Positions 26,072 through 35,691 of a stretch of DNA of 64,000 nt are shown piece by piece. The stretch's first letter is position 1; every line of letters begins with the position of its first letter. The stretch covers positions 248,001 through 312,000 of the forward strand of contig JBDWQJ010000005.1 in NCBI GenBank assembly GCA_039986595.1, in the 5' to 3' direction. The notes under the pieces are model-generated. The model had not been told where the DNA came from. It did no database searches and saw only the letters and a list, made by a program, of their open reading frames with translations. The DNA is from Lentilitoribacter sp039986595 (GTDB taxonomy: Bacteria; Pseudomonadota; Alphaproteobacteria; Rhizobiales; Rhizobiaceae). Made by a program: the position numbers and the translations under genes.

Positions 26072-28050
26072 TAAAATGCACTCCCGAGAGTCATCCAGGT
26101 TACTAGAGCCGCAATACCAATAAGCATGGCAAAGGCATAGTGATATAAATATCCAGTTTGGAACTTAACAACGCGGTTGGTAATATCCTGCACGCGCGCT
26201 GCAATGCCATTTGGACCAAATCCATCGATCACTCGACCATCGCCTTGCTTCCAAAGGAAGGTACCAAGCCATTTAGCTGGGCGAACGAATAGGAAATCAT
26301 AGATCTCATCGAAGTACCATTTGTTCAGCAAGAAATTGTACAAAATTGAGAAATCTTCCGCAAAGCGTTTTGGTGTCTCAGGTGAACGGATATACATATA
26401 CCAAGCTGTTGCAAACCCAAGTACCATCGCAACGAAGGGGCTCAACTTAACCCAAACTGGAACGTGGTGGAAATCTTCAAGAACTGTGTTGCCCTCGACC
26501 GTAAACAAAGCTGATTGCCAGAACATATCGTAATTGTCACCAAAGAAATATGATTTGAAGACAAAACCTGCTGCTAGCGCGCCAACGGCAAGAAGATAAA
26601 GCGGGATCAACATAACTGGCGGTGATTCATGCACATGATGCATCACATCAGCGGCAGCACGAGGCTTGCCGTGGAATGTTAAGAAAATCAAACGCCAGGA
26701 ATAAAAGCTTGTGAACAATGCCGCAATAACCAGCATTGTAAAGGCAAAACCAGAGACACCCAAAGGTGACGCAAAAGCAGATTCAATGATCGCATCTTTT
26801 GAGAAGAAACCAGCTGTACCGATATAAGTTAATGGAAGGCCAAGACCTGTCAGTGCAACAGTGCCGATAACCATCATCCAATATGTAAGTTTGATATGCT
26901 TTCGCAATCCACCCATACGGCGCATATCCTGCTCATCTGAAACAGCGTGAATGACAGAACCCGCACCTAAGAACAACAACGCTTTAAAGAATGCGTGTGT
27001 GAACAGGTGGAAGATCGCCGCACCATATGCACCAACCCCAAGCGCCACAAACATATAGCCAAGCTGCGAACAGGTGGAATATGCAATAACGCGTTTAATA
27101 TCGTTTTGCACAAGACCAACAGTTGCTGCAAAGAAGGCTGTAATTGCGCCAATAACAGTAACAAATGTGAGTGCCGTTGGTGAGAATTCAAAGATTGGCG
27201 ACATACGCGCAACCAAGAATACACCTGCCGTCACCATGGTCGCTGCGTGGATAAGAGCAGACACTGGTGTCGGGCCTTCCATCGCATCAGGTAACCATGT
27301 GTGAAGTAAGAACTGAGCTGATTTACCCATTGCGCCCATGAACAAGAGCAGACAACAGATCGTCAATGCACCGTTTTTATCCAGCTCCATGCCAAATATA
27401 GTGGTGATCACCTCACCCATCTCTGCGGTTGGTGCATAATCAGAGGCGCTCGCAAAGATCGCATCAAATGATACTGAACCAAACAACATGAAGATGCCAA
27501 AGATACCAAGTGCAAAACCAAAATCACCGACGCGGTTTACGATGAACGCTTTCATTGAAGCAGCAGTAGCTGATGGTTTCTTGAACCAGAAGCCAATGAG
27601 CAAGTAAGACGCAAGTCCCACGCCTTCCCAACCAAAGAACATTTGAACAAGGTTGTCAGATGTAATCAGCATCAACATCGCAAACGTAAACAATGACAGA
27701 TAAGCAAAGAAGCGCGGACGGTGCGGATCATGATGCATGTATCCAATTGAATAGATGTGCACCAAGGTGGATACAGAGTTTACAACAACAAACATTACCG
27801 CAGTAAGCGTATCTATTCTAAAGGCCCAATCAATGGTGAGCGTACCGGACTGGATCCAGCTTAGAACCTGAATTTGTACGACATCAGTATCACCAAAACC
27901 AATTTGTAAAAACACGACCCAAGACAGCAATGCTGAAATGATCATGAACAAACATGTCACATATTCAGATGCTTTGGCGCCGATACTGCGGCCAAATAAT
28001 CCGGCGATAATTGCCCCAAGCAGAGGCAGGAAGACGATGGTGTGATACAT
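26071..28050 (-). CDS. nuoL: NADH-quinone oxidoreductase subunit L
   Basis: Most distal antiporter-like subunit of complex I, 659 residues, including the C-terminal extension that becomes the long lateral helix along the membrane arm. Seen: SIGYMHHDPHRPRFFAYLS, GWEGVGLASYLLIGFW with the key Glu, HTWLPDAMEGPTPVSALIHA and IAYSTCSQLGYMFVA. Starts two bases after nuoK. Confidence 0.97.
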   Translation of the reverse strand: MYHTIVFLPLLGAIIAGLFGRSIGAKASEYVTCLFMIISALLSWVVFLQIGFGDTDVVQIQVLSWIQSGTLTIDWAFRIDTLTAVMFVVVNSVSTLVHIYSIGYMHHDPHRPRFFAYLSLFTFAMLMLITSDNLVQMFFGWEGVGLASYLLIGFWFKKPSATAASMKAFIVNRVGDFGFALGIFGIFMLFGSVSFDAIFASASDYAPTAEMGEVITTIFGMELDKNGALTICCLLLFMGAMGKSAQFLLHTWLPDAMEGPTPVSALIHAATMVTAGVFLVARMSPIFEFSPTALTFVTVIGAITAFFAATVGLVQNDIKRVIAYSTCSQLGYMFVALGVGAYGAAIFHLFTHAFFKALLFLGAGSVIHAVSDEQDMRRMGGLRKHIKLTYWMMVIGTVALTGLGLPLTYIGTAGFFSKDAIIESAFASPLGVSGFAFTMLVIAALFTSFYSWRLIFLTFHGKPRAAADVMHHVHESPPVMLIPLYLLAVGALAAGFVFKSYFFGDNYDMFWQSALFTVEGNTVLEDFHHVPVWVKLSPFVAMVLGFATAWYMYIRSPETPKRFAEDFSILYNFLLNKWYFDEIYDFLFVRPAKWLGTFLWKQGDGRVIDGFGPNGIAARVQDITNRVVKFQTGYLYHYAFAMLIGIAALVTWMTLGSAF

Positions 28051-28052
28051 GA

Positions 28053-28361
28053 TTAGCCCTTCATCATGTTGACGTCTTCCACGGCAATAGTGCCGCGGTT
28101 GCGATAAAATACGACAAGAATAGCAAGACCAATAGCGGCCTCAGCTGCGGCAACGGTCAGGATGAACAAAGCAAAGATTTGTCCCACCAGATCGTTGAGA
28201 TGTTGCGAAAACGCAACCAAATTCAAGTTAACTGCCAAGAGCAAAAGCTCAACTGACATCAAAATAACAATCACGTTTTTCCGGTTTAAGAAAATACCGA
28301 ATACACCAATCGTGAAAAGGATCGCGCTAACGGTCAGGTAGTGAGAAAGTCCTATTTCCAT
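28053..28361 (-). CDS. nuoK: NADH-quinone oxidoreductase subunit K
   Basis: Three-helix subunit of the complex I membrane arm, 102 residues. Two buried glutamates of the proton path are visible, in VILMSVELLLLAVNL and LTVAAAEAAIGLAI. Ends with DVNMMKG, typical for the family. Starts nine bases after nuoJ. Confidence 0.97.
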   Translation of the reverse strand: MEIGLSHYLTVSAILFTIGVFGIFLNRKNVIVILMSVELLLLAVNLNLVAFSQHLNDLVGQIFALFILTVAAAEAAIGLAILVVFYRNRGTIAVEDVNMMKG

Positions 28362-28370
28362 AATTCTATC

Positions 28371-28985
28371 CTATAACCCCTGGCCTGGTTTCACTTTAAC
28401 AACTTCAACAGCTGTCTCAGGGCGACGTGCGACCTGACGTGAAATATCCTGGCGTTTAACATTAGGTTTGTGATTAAGCGTCAGCACAATTGCACCAATC
28501 ATCGCGACCAACAAAATCAATCCTGCGATTTGGAAGAAGGCAACATAGTCTGTGTATAAAACATCGCCCAATGCTGCCGTGTTGGTACGCTCAGCAATAT
28601 CAGGGATCGGGCTTGCACCACTACCAGCTGCGCTGCTCTCAAATAGATTTCCGCCCAGTACCACAATCAATTCCGCGGCAAGTATTAAACCAACCAAAGC
28701 ACCAACTGGCGCATATTCAAGTGCACCACTTTTCAGCTCGGCAAAATCGATATCCAGCATCATAACAACAAAGAGGAAGAGCACAGCAACCGCGCCAACA
28801 TATACGACCAGCAAAATCATTGCTAAGAATTCGGCACCTGTTAGCAAAAACAATCCAGCAGCATTAAAGAATGTCAAAATCAAAAACAAAACTGAATGCA
28901 CAGGATTACGTGCAGCAATCACCATGAATGCTGATGCAATCGCAACAAATGCGAAAATATAGAAGAACAGAGCCTGAAGACCCAT
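28371..28985 (-). CDS. nuoJ: NADH-quinone oxidoreductase subunit J
   Basis: Five-helix complex I membrane subunit, about 204 residues. Helix 3, the pi-bulge helix that couples the arms, is seen as MILLVVYVGAVAVLFLFVVMML. A GTG at 28991 is also in frame, but AAGG is spaced eight bases from ATG 28985, which I take as the start. A non-coding gap of 114 bases separates it from nuoI upstream, the longest inside the operon. Confidence 0.95.
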   Translation of the reverse strand: MGLQALFFYIFAFVAIASAFMVIAARNPVHSVLFLILTFFNAAGLFLLTGAEFLAMILLVVYVGAVAVLFLFVVMMLDIDFAELKSGALEYAPVGALVGLILAAELIVVLGGNLFESSAAGSGASPIPDIAERTNTAALGDVLYTDYVAFFQIAGLILLVAMIGAIVLTLNHKPNVKRQDISRQVARRPETAVEVVKVKPGQGL

Positions 28986-29099
28986 AATCACTACCTTTTC
29001 AATTGGGCTGAGCTACCCCTCGCCCTGATCAAGATGAACACCTTGACCAATATTATAATTTGCAGCCATCAAAAATGATGACCAATTTACCCCATCAAC

Positions 29100-29588
29100 T
29101 TAACGATACGGCGAGTCCATCGCGATGTTACGAGCGATTTCACGCTCCCAACGATCACCATTGGCAAGAAGTTTATCTTTGTCGTAATAAAGTTCTTCAC
29201 GCGTTTCAGTCGCAAACTCAAAATTTGGACCTTCTACAATTGCATCCACCGGACAAGCTTCCTGACAGAAACCGCAATAGATACATTTGACCATGTCAAT
29301 GTCATATCGAACTGTACGGCGCGTACCATCGTTACGACGTGGACCAGCTTCAATGGTAATAGCTTGTGCCGGGCAGATCGCCTCACACAATTTACATGCA
29401 ATACAGCGCTCTTCACCATTTGGATAGCGACGCAAAGCATGCTCACCACGGAAACGAGGCGAAATCGGCCCCTTCTCAAATGGATAGTTCACTGTAGATT
29501 TTGGTGCAAAGAAATACTTCATCGATAAAAAGAATGCGCCAACGAATTCTTTTAAAAATAACGATTTAGCTGCTTGTCCGATACCCAT
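29100..29588 (-). CDS. nuoI: NADH-quinone oxidoreductase subunit I
   Basis: Carries clusters N6a and N6b of complex I at the junction with the membrane arm. 162 residues with two ferredoxin motifs, CIACKLCEAICPAQA and CIYCGFCQEACPVDA, and the conserved FRGEHALRRYPNGEERC ahead of them. One base separates it from nuoH. Confidence 0.97.
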   Translation of the reverse strand: MGIGQAAKSLFLKEFVGAFFLSMKYFFAPKSTVNYPFEKGPISPRFRGEHALRRYPNGEERCIACKLCEAICPAQAITIEAGPRRNDGTRRTVRYDIDMVKCIYCGFCQEACPVDAIVEGPNFEFATETREELYYDKDKLLANGDRWEREIARNIAMDSPYR

Positions 29589-29589
29589 C

Positions 29590-30636
29590 TTAAGCGCTCC
29601 AACCTGTGAATTTTAGCACGAATGCAACAATCACGACCATTGCAAGTGAGATAGGCAGGAAGACTTTCCAACCTAGACGCATGAGCTGATCATAACGGTA
29701 GCGTGGTACAAATGCCTTAACCATCGCAAACATGAAGAAGACCATACATGTTTTTAGAACAAACCAAATGATCCCAGGTACCCAATTTAGGAACCAAACA
29801 TCAACCGGTGGCAACCAACCACCCAAGAATAGGATTGTGGTTAGTGAACATAAGAGCATGATCGCAAGATACTCACCGAGCATAAACATCATGAATGGCA
29901 TGGATGAATACTCAACCATGTAACCCGCAACGAGCTCTGATTCAGCTTCTGGCAAATCAAATGGCGGACGGTTTGTCTCTGCCAAACATGAAATAAAGAA
30001 GATGATAAACATTGGGAACAATGCCAACCAATGCCAATCAAGGAACGAGTTCGGCAAACCTAAGCTTGTACCCAAACCGTCTTGCTGTGATAAAACGATG
30101 TCTGAAAGATTAAGTGAACCAACGCATAAAAGCACTGTCACAATCACAAAGCCAATTGATACTTCGTATGAGACCATTTGCGCAGCAGAACGAAGTGCGC
30201 CCAGGAATGGATATTTAGAGTTGGAAGCCCAACCCGCCATGATCACACCGTAAACCTCAAGTGAGGAGATGGCAAAGACGTACAAAATACCAACATTGAT
30301 ATTTGCGACCATCCAGCCTTCATTTAATGGAATAACAGCCCAAGTAGCCATCGCAAGCGTCACCGTCACCAATGGAGCAAGCAAGAACACTACTTTATCA
30401 GAACCTGCAGGAATGATTGGCTCTTTGAACGCCAATTTTAGCAAATCGGCAAATGACTGGAACAATCCCCAAGGGCCAACAACGTTTGGACCACGGCGCA
30501 TTTGCACAGCCGCCCAAATTTTACGGTCAGCATAAAGAATATACGCAATGAATACCAAAAGGCAGACCATTAGCAGCAATGACTGCCCAATCATGATGGC
30601 CGCTGGCCAGACATATGTTTCTACAAATGCATCCAT
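29590..30636 (-). CDS. nuoH: NADH-quinone oxidoreductase subunit H
   Basis: Membrane subunit that forms the quinone-binding chamber with NuoB and NuoD. 348 residues, eight helices. Seen: ADRKIWAAVQMRRGPNVVGP, AFKEPIIPAGSD, and the acidic loop ETNRPPFDLPEAESELVAGY. Spacing to nuoG is 11 bases. Confidence 0.97.
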   Translation of the reverse strand: MDAFVETYVWPAAIMIGQSLLLMVCLLVFIAYILYADRKIWAAVQMRRGPNVVGPWGLFQSFADLLKLAFKEPIIPAGSDKVVFLLAPLVTVTLAMATWAVIPLNEGWMVANINVGILYVFAISSLEVYGVIMAGWASNSKYPFLGALRSAAQMVSYEVSIGFVIVTVLLCVGSLNLSDIVLSQQDGLGTSLGLPNSFLDWHWLALFPMFIIFFISCLAETNRPPFDLPEAESELVAGYMVEYSSMPFMMFMLGEYLAIMLLCSLTTILFLGGWLPPVDVWFLNWVPGIIWFVLKTCMVFFMFAMVKAFVPRYRYDQLMRLGWKVFLPISLAMVVIVAFVLKFTGWSA

Positions 30637-30647
30637 GTCTCGTCTAC

Positions 30648-32729
30648 CTATTCCGCTGCCGCTTTAGTTTGACCCTTAGCCAATGCTGAACACTCAGCCA
30701 TGACCGCAGATGCGCGAGCAATTGGGTTTGTCAAATAGAAGTCTTTTACCGAAGAGGCAAATGCTGCTTTGTTCATTTTCCCAGATTTTTTTGCCAATTT
30801 CGCAATATCCCCGGAATCTGCGGCAATACTGACATCAATGTCGGCAAAATGAGGGTAGTTTTCATAAAGATCAGCACGAAGCGCCGCAAGCGAATCAAAT
30901 GGCAATGTTTTGCCAAGCACATCCGATAGCGCACGTAAGATTGCCCAGTCTTCTTTCGCTTCACCTGGTGCAAAACCTGCACGGTTTGAAATTTGTACGC
31001 GACCTTCAGTATTTACAAATGTGCCTGACTTCTCAGCGTAAGTCGCTGCAGGCAAGATCACATCAGCATGATGCGCACCATTATCACCGTGCGAACCGAT
31101 ATAAACGGTAAAGCCGGCTTTTTTCTTAGTGAAATCTAACTCATCCGCGCCGAGCAAGAACAAAACGTCCGCATCTGTCAGCATCTTAGCTGCATCCATA
31201 CCACCATCTTGTGGTACAAATCCAACATCGAGACCGCCAACACGCGCTGCTGCATCATGAAGGACAGCAAAACCATTCCAGTCTTTAGTCACAGCTTTAT
31301 ATGTATCTGCGATTTTAGCAGCAGTTGCTAAAACACCCTGCCCGTCAGAACGAGCCAGCGCACCTTGACCAACAATAATCATAGGTCGCTTTGCGCGTTT
31401 TAATTTGTTTGCGAATTTTGATTTACCATCCAGCACTTCTTTAAGGCTATCAGGACCAGCGCCAAGATATTCAGCATCGTAACGAAGATCATTATCTTCG
31501 CCAATCACAGCAATCGGCATTGAATTTGCGCGCCATGCTTTTCGGATCCGCGCGTTAAGCACTGACGCTTCAAAGCGTGGATTAGAGCCAATAATTAGAA
31601 CCGCGTCTGCATCTTCAATGCCATCAATTGTTGGGTTGAAGATATAAGATGCACGACCAAGGCTTGGATCAAGCTGCGCACCATCTTGACGACAGTCAAC
31701 GCTTGAAGAGCCCAATGAAGAGATTAGCGTTTTTAGCGCGTACATTTCTTCAACAGTTGCTAAATCACCTGCAATTGCACCAATTTTATCGCCGCTGGAT
31801 TTGCTAACAGCATATTTGATGGCTGAAAACGCTTCCGGCCAGCTAACTGGTGTTAAACGACCGTCTTTTTTAACAAATGGACGATCAAGACGTTGAGCTT
31901 TCAAACCATCCCAAATGAAGCGTGTCTTATCAGAAATCCATTCTTCATTCACAGCCTCATTGATACGAGGCATAATACGCATGACTTCGCGGCCACGCGT
32001 ATCCACACGGATCGCAGATCCACATGCATCCATCACATCGATAGACTCTGTTTTATTTAGCTCCCAAGGACGCGCCTGGAATGCATAAGGACGAGACGTC
32101 AACGCACCAACCGGACAAAGATCAATCACATTGCCCTGCATTTCAGATGTCATGGCTTGCTCAAGATATGTTGTAATCTCAGCGTCTTCACCACGGCCGA
32201 TGAGACCAAGCTCAGAAATACCAGCAACTTCAGTTGTAAAACGAACGCAACGTGTACAGTGAATACAACGGTTCATAATCGTTTTAACAAGTGGGCCAAT
32301 ATACTTATCTTCAACAGAACGTTTGCTCTCTTGATAGCGTGATTGGTCCATACCAAAAGCCATAGCTTGGTCTTGAAGATCGCACTCACCACCTTGGTCA
32401 CAAATAGGACAATCAAGTGGGTGATTGATCAAAAGGAATTCCATCACGCCTTCGCGTGCTTTTTTGACCATTGGCGTGTTTGTAAAGACCTCAGGTGCCT
32501 GACCTTCCGGACCAGGGCGCAAATCGCGAACACCCATTGCACAAGATGCAGCAGGTTTTGGCGGACCACCCTTTACTTCAACAAGACACATCCGGCAATT
32601 GCCGGCGATGGAAAGACGCTCGTGAAAACAAAAGCGCGGTACTTCCGCCCCTGCTTCTTCACAAGCTTGTAATAGCGTGTAGTGATCGGGAACTTCGATC
32701 TCGTTTCCATCTACTTTGATAACTGCCAT
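30648..32729 (-). CDS. nuoG: NADH-quinone oxidoreductase subunit G
   Basis: Largest peripheral-arm subunit of complex I, 693 residues. N-terminal 2Fe-2S ferredoxin domain (CFHERLSIAGNCRMC), the His-Cys 4Fe-4S motif (HPLDCPICDQGGECDLQD) and a third cluster site (CIHCTRCVRF), then a molybdopterin-oxidoreductase-like domain that has lost its cofactor. The extra N7 cluster ligands seen in Escherichia coli are not evident. The HhH-protein gene lies between it and nuoF. Confidence 0.96.
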   Translation of the reverse strand: MAVIKVDGNEIEVPDHYTLLQACEEAGAEVPRFCFHERLSIAGNCRMCLVEVKGGPPKPAASCAMGVRDLRPGPEGQAPEVFTNTPMVKKAREGVMEFLLINHPLDCPICDQGGECDLQDQAMAFGMDQSRYQESKRSVEDKYIGPLVKTIMNRCIHCTRCVRFTTEVAGISELGLIGRGEDAEITTYLEQAMTSEMQGNVIDLCPVGALTSRPYAFQARPWELNKTESIDVMDACGSAIRVDTRGREVMRIMPRINEAVNEEWISDKTRFIWDGLKAQRLDRPFVKKDGRLTPVSWPEAFSAIKYAVSKSSGDKIGAIAGDLATVEEMYALKTLISSLGSSSVDCRQDGAQLDPSLGRASYIFNPTIDGIEDADAVLIIGSNPRFEASVLNARIRKAWRANSMPIAVIGEDNDLRYDAEYLGAGPDSLKEVLDGKSKFANKLKRAKRPMIIVGQGALARSDGQGVLATAAKIADTYKAVTKDWNGFAVLHDAAARVGGLDVGFVPQDGGMDAAKMLTDADVLFLLGADELDFTKKKAGFTVYIGSHGDNGAHHADVILPAATYAEKSGTFVNTEGRVQISNRAGFAPGEAKEDWAILRALSDVLGKTLPFDSLAALRADLYENYPHFADIDVSIAADSGDIAKLAKKSGKMNKAAFASSVKDFYLTNPIARASAVMAECSALAKGQTKAAAE

Positions 32730-32776
32730 GGTCAGTTGCCTACTTCTATTTCAACGTCACAGTCTTACGACTGTTA

Positions 32777-33199
32777 TTACTTATTTGCTTTGATTAGCGC
32801 TTTTGCTTGCCCTACCCAATTGTCGCGTTCAATGCGACCCGGGAAACCAAGCTTTTCGCCAATCTCTGCCATTTCTTTTGCCGACATATTGGCAATCTGC
32901 TCATATGTCGAAATTCCTTGTTTATTCAAAACTTGCACCAGTTTAGGCCCAACACCTGTGATCTTTTTAAGATCATCGGGCATAACTGTCACAAGCTCTT
33001 CTTTCACCGCTGCGACCGGTGCTTTGTCAGCGTCTGCCGCAACTGTATCTGTTTCATGGGTTGCGGCCATCATACCGCGCACCGCACCCAACCACATTTC
33101 AGTCATAACCGATGTCGTTTGCAAACCAATGACAGACATTGCGAGAAACGGGTTCTCAGCTTTGTATGGATTGTAGTTTGATGACGACTGTTTGGTCAT
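32777..33199 (-). CDS. Helix-hairpin-helix protein of the complex I operon
   Basis: Protein of 140 residues, function unknown. The ATG at 33199 lies four bases behind the nuoF stop; the frame is open further upstream but only inside nuoF. Residues 10-45 (NPFLAMSVIGLQTTSVMTEMW) form an amphipathic, phasin-like helix. Residues 46-73 are an acidic linker. Residues 74-136 form a helix-hairpin-helix domain with GVGPKLVQVLNKQGI and the GRIERDNWVGQAKAL motif. The same domain forms the tail of NuoE in this operon (residues 291-352), so the two are paralogous in this part. Position between nuoF and nuoG points to an accessory or assembly role for complex I (inference). Confidence 0.85.
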   Translation of the reverse strand: MTKQSSSNYNPYKAENPFLAMSVIGLQTTSVMTEMWLGAVRGMMAATHETDTVAADADKAPVAAVKEELVTVMPDDLKKITGVGPKLVQVLNKQGISTYEQIANMSAKEMAEIGEKLGFPGRIERDNWVGQAKALIKANK

Positions 33200-33203
33200 A
33201 GAT

Positions 33204-34511
33204 CTACTCAGCGGCCTCCAATTTTGTATTCGTCGAATTATCAGCATTGCGCGTATAGGCATCAATGCGCGCTTCAATCTCTGGACGGAAGTGACGAATA
33301 AGACCCTGAATTGGCCATGCAGCCGCATCACCCAGCGCACAAATTGTGTGGCCTTCGATCTGCTTTGTCACATCAAACAACATGTCGATTTCGCGTTTTT
33401 GCGCGTTACCTTTTACCATGCGTTCCATCACACGCCACATCCAACCAGTTCCCTCACGACAAGGTGTACACTGACCGCAACTCTCGTGCTTATAAAACGC
33501 AGATAAGCGTGCAATTGCTTTGATGATGTCGGTGGAACGATCCATCACAATCACCGCAGCCGTTCCCAAACCAGATTGCAATTCTCGAAGACTATCAAAA
33601 TCCATTGGGCAATCGATAATTTGATCAGCAGGCACACAAGGAACTGATGAACCACCTGGAATAACCGTTAAAAGATTATCCCAACCGCCTCGAATACCGC
33701 CGCAATGCTTGTCGATCATCTCACGAAAAGGAACAGACATCTCTTCTTCAAATGTTGCTGGTGTATTCACATGCCCAGATACACAGAACAGTTTTGTCCC
33801 TGTGTTGTTTGGACGACCAAAGCCTGCAAACCAACCAGCACCACGGCGCAAAATCGTTGGCGTTACCGCAACAGATTCAACATTGTTCACTGTTGTTGGA
33901 CAACCATATAGGCCCATATTCGCTGGGAATGGTGGTTTTAAACGCGGCTGACCTTTTTTGCCTTCAAGGCTTTCAAGTAGCGCAGTTTCCTCACCACAAA
34001 TATAAGCCCCTGCTCCGTGATGAACATAAACGTCCATATCGTAGCCAAGCTTGTTGTTTTTGCCCAAAAGACCAGCATCATAACATTCGTCAATTGCAGC
34101 CTGTAATGCTTCGCGCTCGCGCATATATTCACCGCGAACATAAATGTATGTCGCATGTGCACCCATCGCAAAACCAGCAATCACACAACCTTCGATCAAA
34201 GTGTGCGGATCATGGCGCATGATATCGCGGTCTTTACATGTACCCGGCTCGGACTCATCAGCATTGATAACCAAATAATGCGGACGACCATCGCTCTCCT
34301 TAGGCATAAACGACCATTTAAGACCAGTTGGGAACCCAGCACCGCCGCGACCACGAAGACCTGAAGCCTTCACTTCATTAATGATCCAGTCACGACCTTT
34401 TTCCAAAAGCTTTTTCGTGCCATCCCAATGGCCACGAGACATCGCGCCTTTGAGTGATTTGTCATGCAAACCATATATATTGGTGAAGATACGGTCTTTA
34501 TCTTGTAGCAT
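33204..34511 (-). CDS. nuoF: NADH-quinone oxidoreductase subunit F
   Basis: NADH-binding, FMN-containing subunit of complex I, 435 residues. Seen: FMN site GLRGRGGAGFPTGLKWSF, NADH site GAGAYICGEETALLESLEG, and the N3 4Fe-4S motif ESCGQCTPCREGTGWM. Stop codon lies four bases ahead of the HhH gene. Confidence 0.97.
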   Translation of the reverse strand: MLQDKDRIFTNIYGLHDKSLKGAMSRGHWDGTKKLLEKGRDWIINEVKASGLRGRGGAGFPTGLKWSFMPKESDGRPHYLVINADESEPGTCKDRDIMRHDPHTLIEGCVIAGFAMGAHATYIYVRGEYMREREALQAAIDECYDAGLLGKNNKLGYDMDVYVHHGAGAYICGEETALLESLEGKKGQPRLKPPFPANMGLYGCPTTVNNVESVAVTPTILRRGAGWFAGFGRPNNTGTKLFCVSGHVNTPATFEEEMSVPFREMIDKHCGGIRGGWDNLLTVIPGGSSVPCVPADQIIDCPMDFDSLRELQSGLGTAAVIVMDRSTDIIKAIARLSAFYKHESCGQCTPCREGTGWMWRVMERMVKGNAQKREIDMLFDVTKQIEGHTICALGDAAAWPIQGLIRHFRPEIEARIDAYTRNADNSTNTKLEAAE

Positions 34512-34531
34512 ATTCTAACCTCTATCTCGCC

Positions 34532-35641
34532 CTAACGTGGTTTCTTGCCGAAGACTTTGATATATTCAGCTTCACCGCCCTTAGCGAGCGCTTTGGCTTG
34601 TTTTACCCAGTCATCACGATCAATACGACCTTTAAATTTCAAGTACCCATCTACCCATTCGCGCTCAGCCTTCTTCCACTTGGAGACTTGCTCAAACTTG
34701 TAGATACCCAAACCGTTTAAAACACCTTCAAGCTTTGGTCCGACACCTGAAATCAATTTCAAATCGTCAGGCTTTGCAGGTTTTTTCATTTTTGCTGGGC
34801 GGTTTTTATCTTCAGCTGATACAGCAGCAACAGCTTTTGCCGAAGCTTTCACTGGTGCTTTGGCTGGAGCCTTTTTAGGCGCAGCGGCTTTAACAGCAGC
34901 AGCTTTTGGTGCTGCAGCTTTCGCAGGCGCTTTAGTGGCAGCTTTCTTCACAGCAGCTTTCTTCACAGCAGGTTTAGCAACAGCTTTTTTGGCAGCTGGT
35001 TTTTTAGCAGCAGATACACGCTTTTTCACAGGTGGCTCAGTCAGGGTGGTTGGACCACCTTCTGCCGCAGAGAAAATGCGATCGATTTGCGGGCCAGTTG
35101 GAATTTCTTCGCCCTTACCAGCTTCAAAACGCTCAAGAATATATGAGAAACGCTCTGGTGTTAGATCTTCATATGCATCTTTGAAGACCATAACCATCGG
35201 CGCATTAACACAAGCACCTTGGCATTCAACTTCTTCCCAAGACATCGTCCCAGCTTCATTCAATTCAAATGGCTCTGGATTAATGCGCTTTTTACACATT
35301 GAGATCAGCTCTTCAGAACCGCGCAACATACAAGGCGTTGTACCACAAACCTGGATATGAGCGCGCTTGCCAACAGGCTTAAGCTGGAATTGCGTATAAA
35401 ATGTCGCAACTTCTAGCGCCCGGATATATGGCATGCCAAGCATATCAGCGATATGTTCGATGGCAGACTTAGTCACCCAGCCATCTTGCTCTTGAGCAAG
35501 CATTAGCAAAGGAATGACAGCAGATTGCTCACGACCCTTGGGGTATTTCTTTACCCATTTTTTTGCTTCCGCTGTAAATGAGCGGTTGAACTGGAAACCT
35601 TCAGGTTGAAGGTGATCATCAGCTAAGCGGCGTACAGACAT
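34532..35641 (-). CDS. nuoE: NADH-quinone oxidoreductase subunit E with extended C-terminal tail
   Basis: Thioredoxin-like 2Fe-2S (N1a) subunit of complex I. Cluster ligands are C99, C104, C140 and C144 (VCGTTPC and CQGAC). The normal protein would end near residue 200; here it runs to 369. Residues 205-290 are a histone-like, Ala/Lys/Pro-rich linker (repeats such as PAKKAVAKPAVKKAAV), and residues 291-352 form a helix-hairpin-helix domain (LISGVGPKLEGVLNGLGI; GRIDRDDWVKQAKAL) like the one in the gene between nuoF and nuoG. Such tails occur in other Rhizobiales; their job is not known to me. Confidence 0.96.
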   Translation of the reverse strand: MSVRRLADDHLQPEGFQFNRSFTAEAKKWVKKYPKGREQSAVIPLLMLAQEQDGWVTKSAIEHIADMLGMPYIRALEVATFYTQFQLKPVGKRAHIQVCGTTPCMLRGSEELISMCKKRINPEPFELNEAGTMSWEEVECQGACVNAPMVMVFKDAYEDLTPERFSYILERFEAGKGEEIPTGPQIDRIFSAAEGGPTTLTEPPVKKRVSAAKKPAAKKAVAKPAVKKAAVKKAATKAPAKAAAPKAAAVKAAAPKKAPAKAPVKASAKAVAAVSAEDKNRPAKMKKPAKPDDLKLISGVGPKLEGVLNGLGIYKFEQVSKWKKAEREWVDGYLKFKGRIDRDDWVKQAKALAKGGEAEYIKVFGKKPR

Positions 35642-35691
35642 GATTTCCCCTTACGCGGCCAAAAAATAAAAACAATTGCTAAGGTAAATAC

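Noticed and set aside
28552..28962. 136-codon frame opposite nuoJ
   Set aside because: Complement of a membrane protein gene; Thr/Lys/Asn-rich and featureless.
32682..33176. 164-codon plus-strand frame opposite nuoG start and the HhH gene
   Set aside because: It crosses two genes that have clear family matches on the other strand, with no recognisable product.
34860..35360. Long Ala-rich open frame antisense to nuoE
   Set aside because: It is the complement of the Ala/Lys-rich linker of NuoE; the low-complexity composition explains the absence of stops, and there is no ribosome site.
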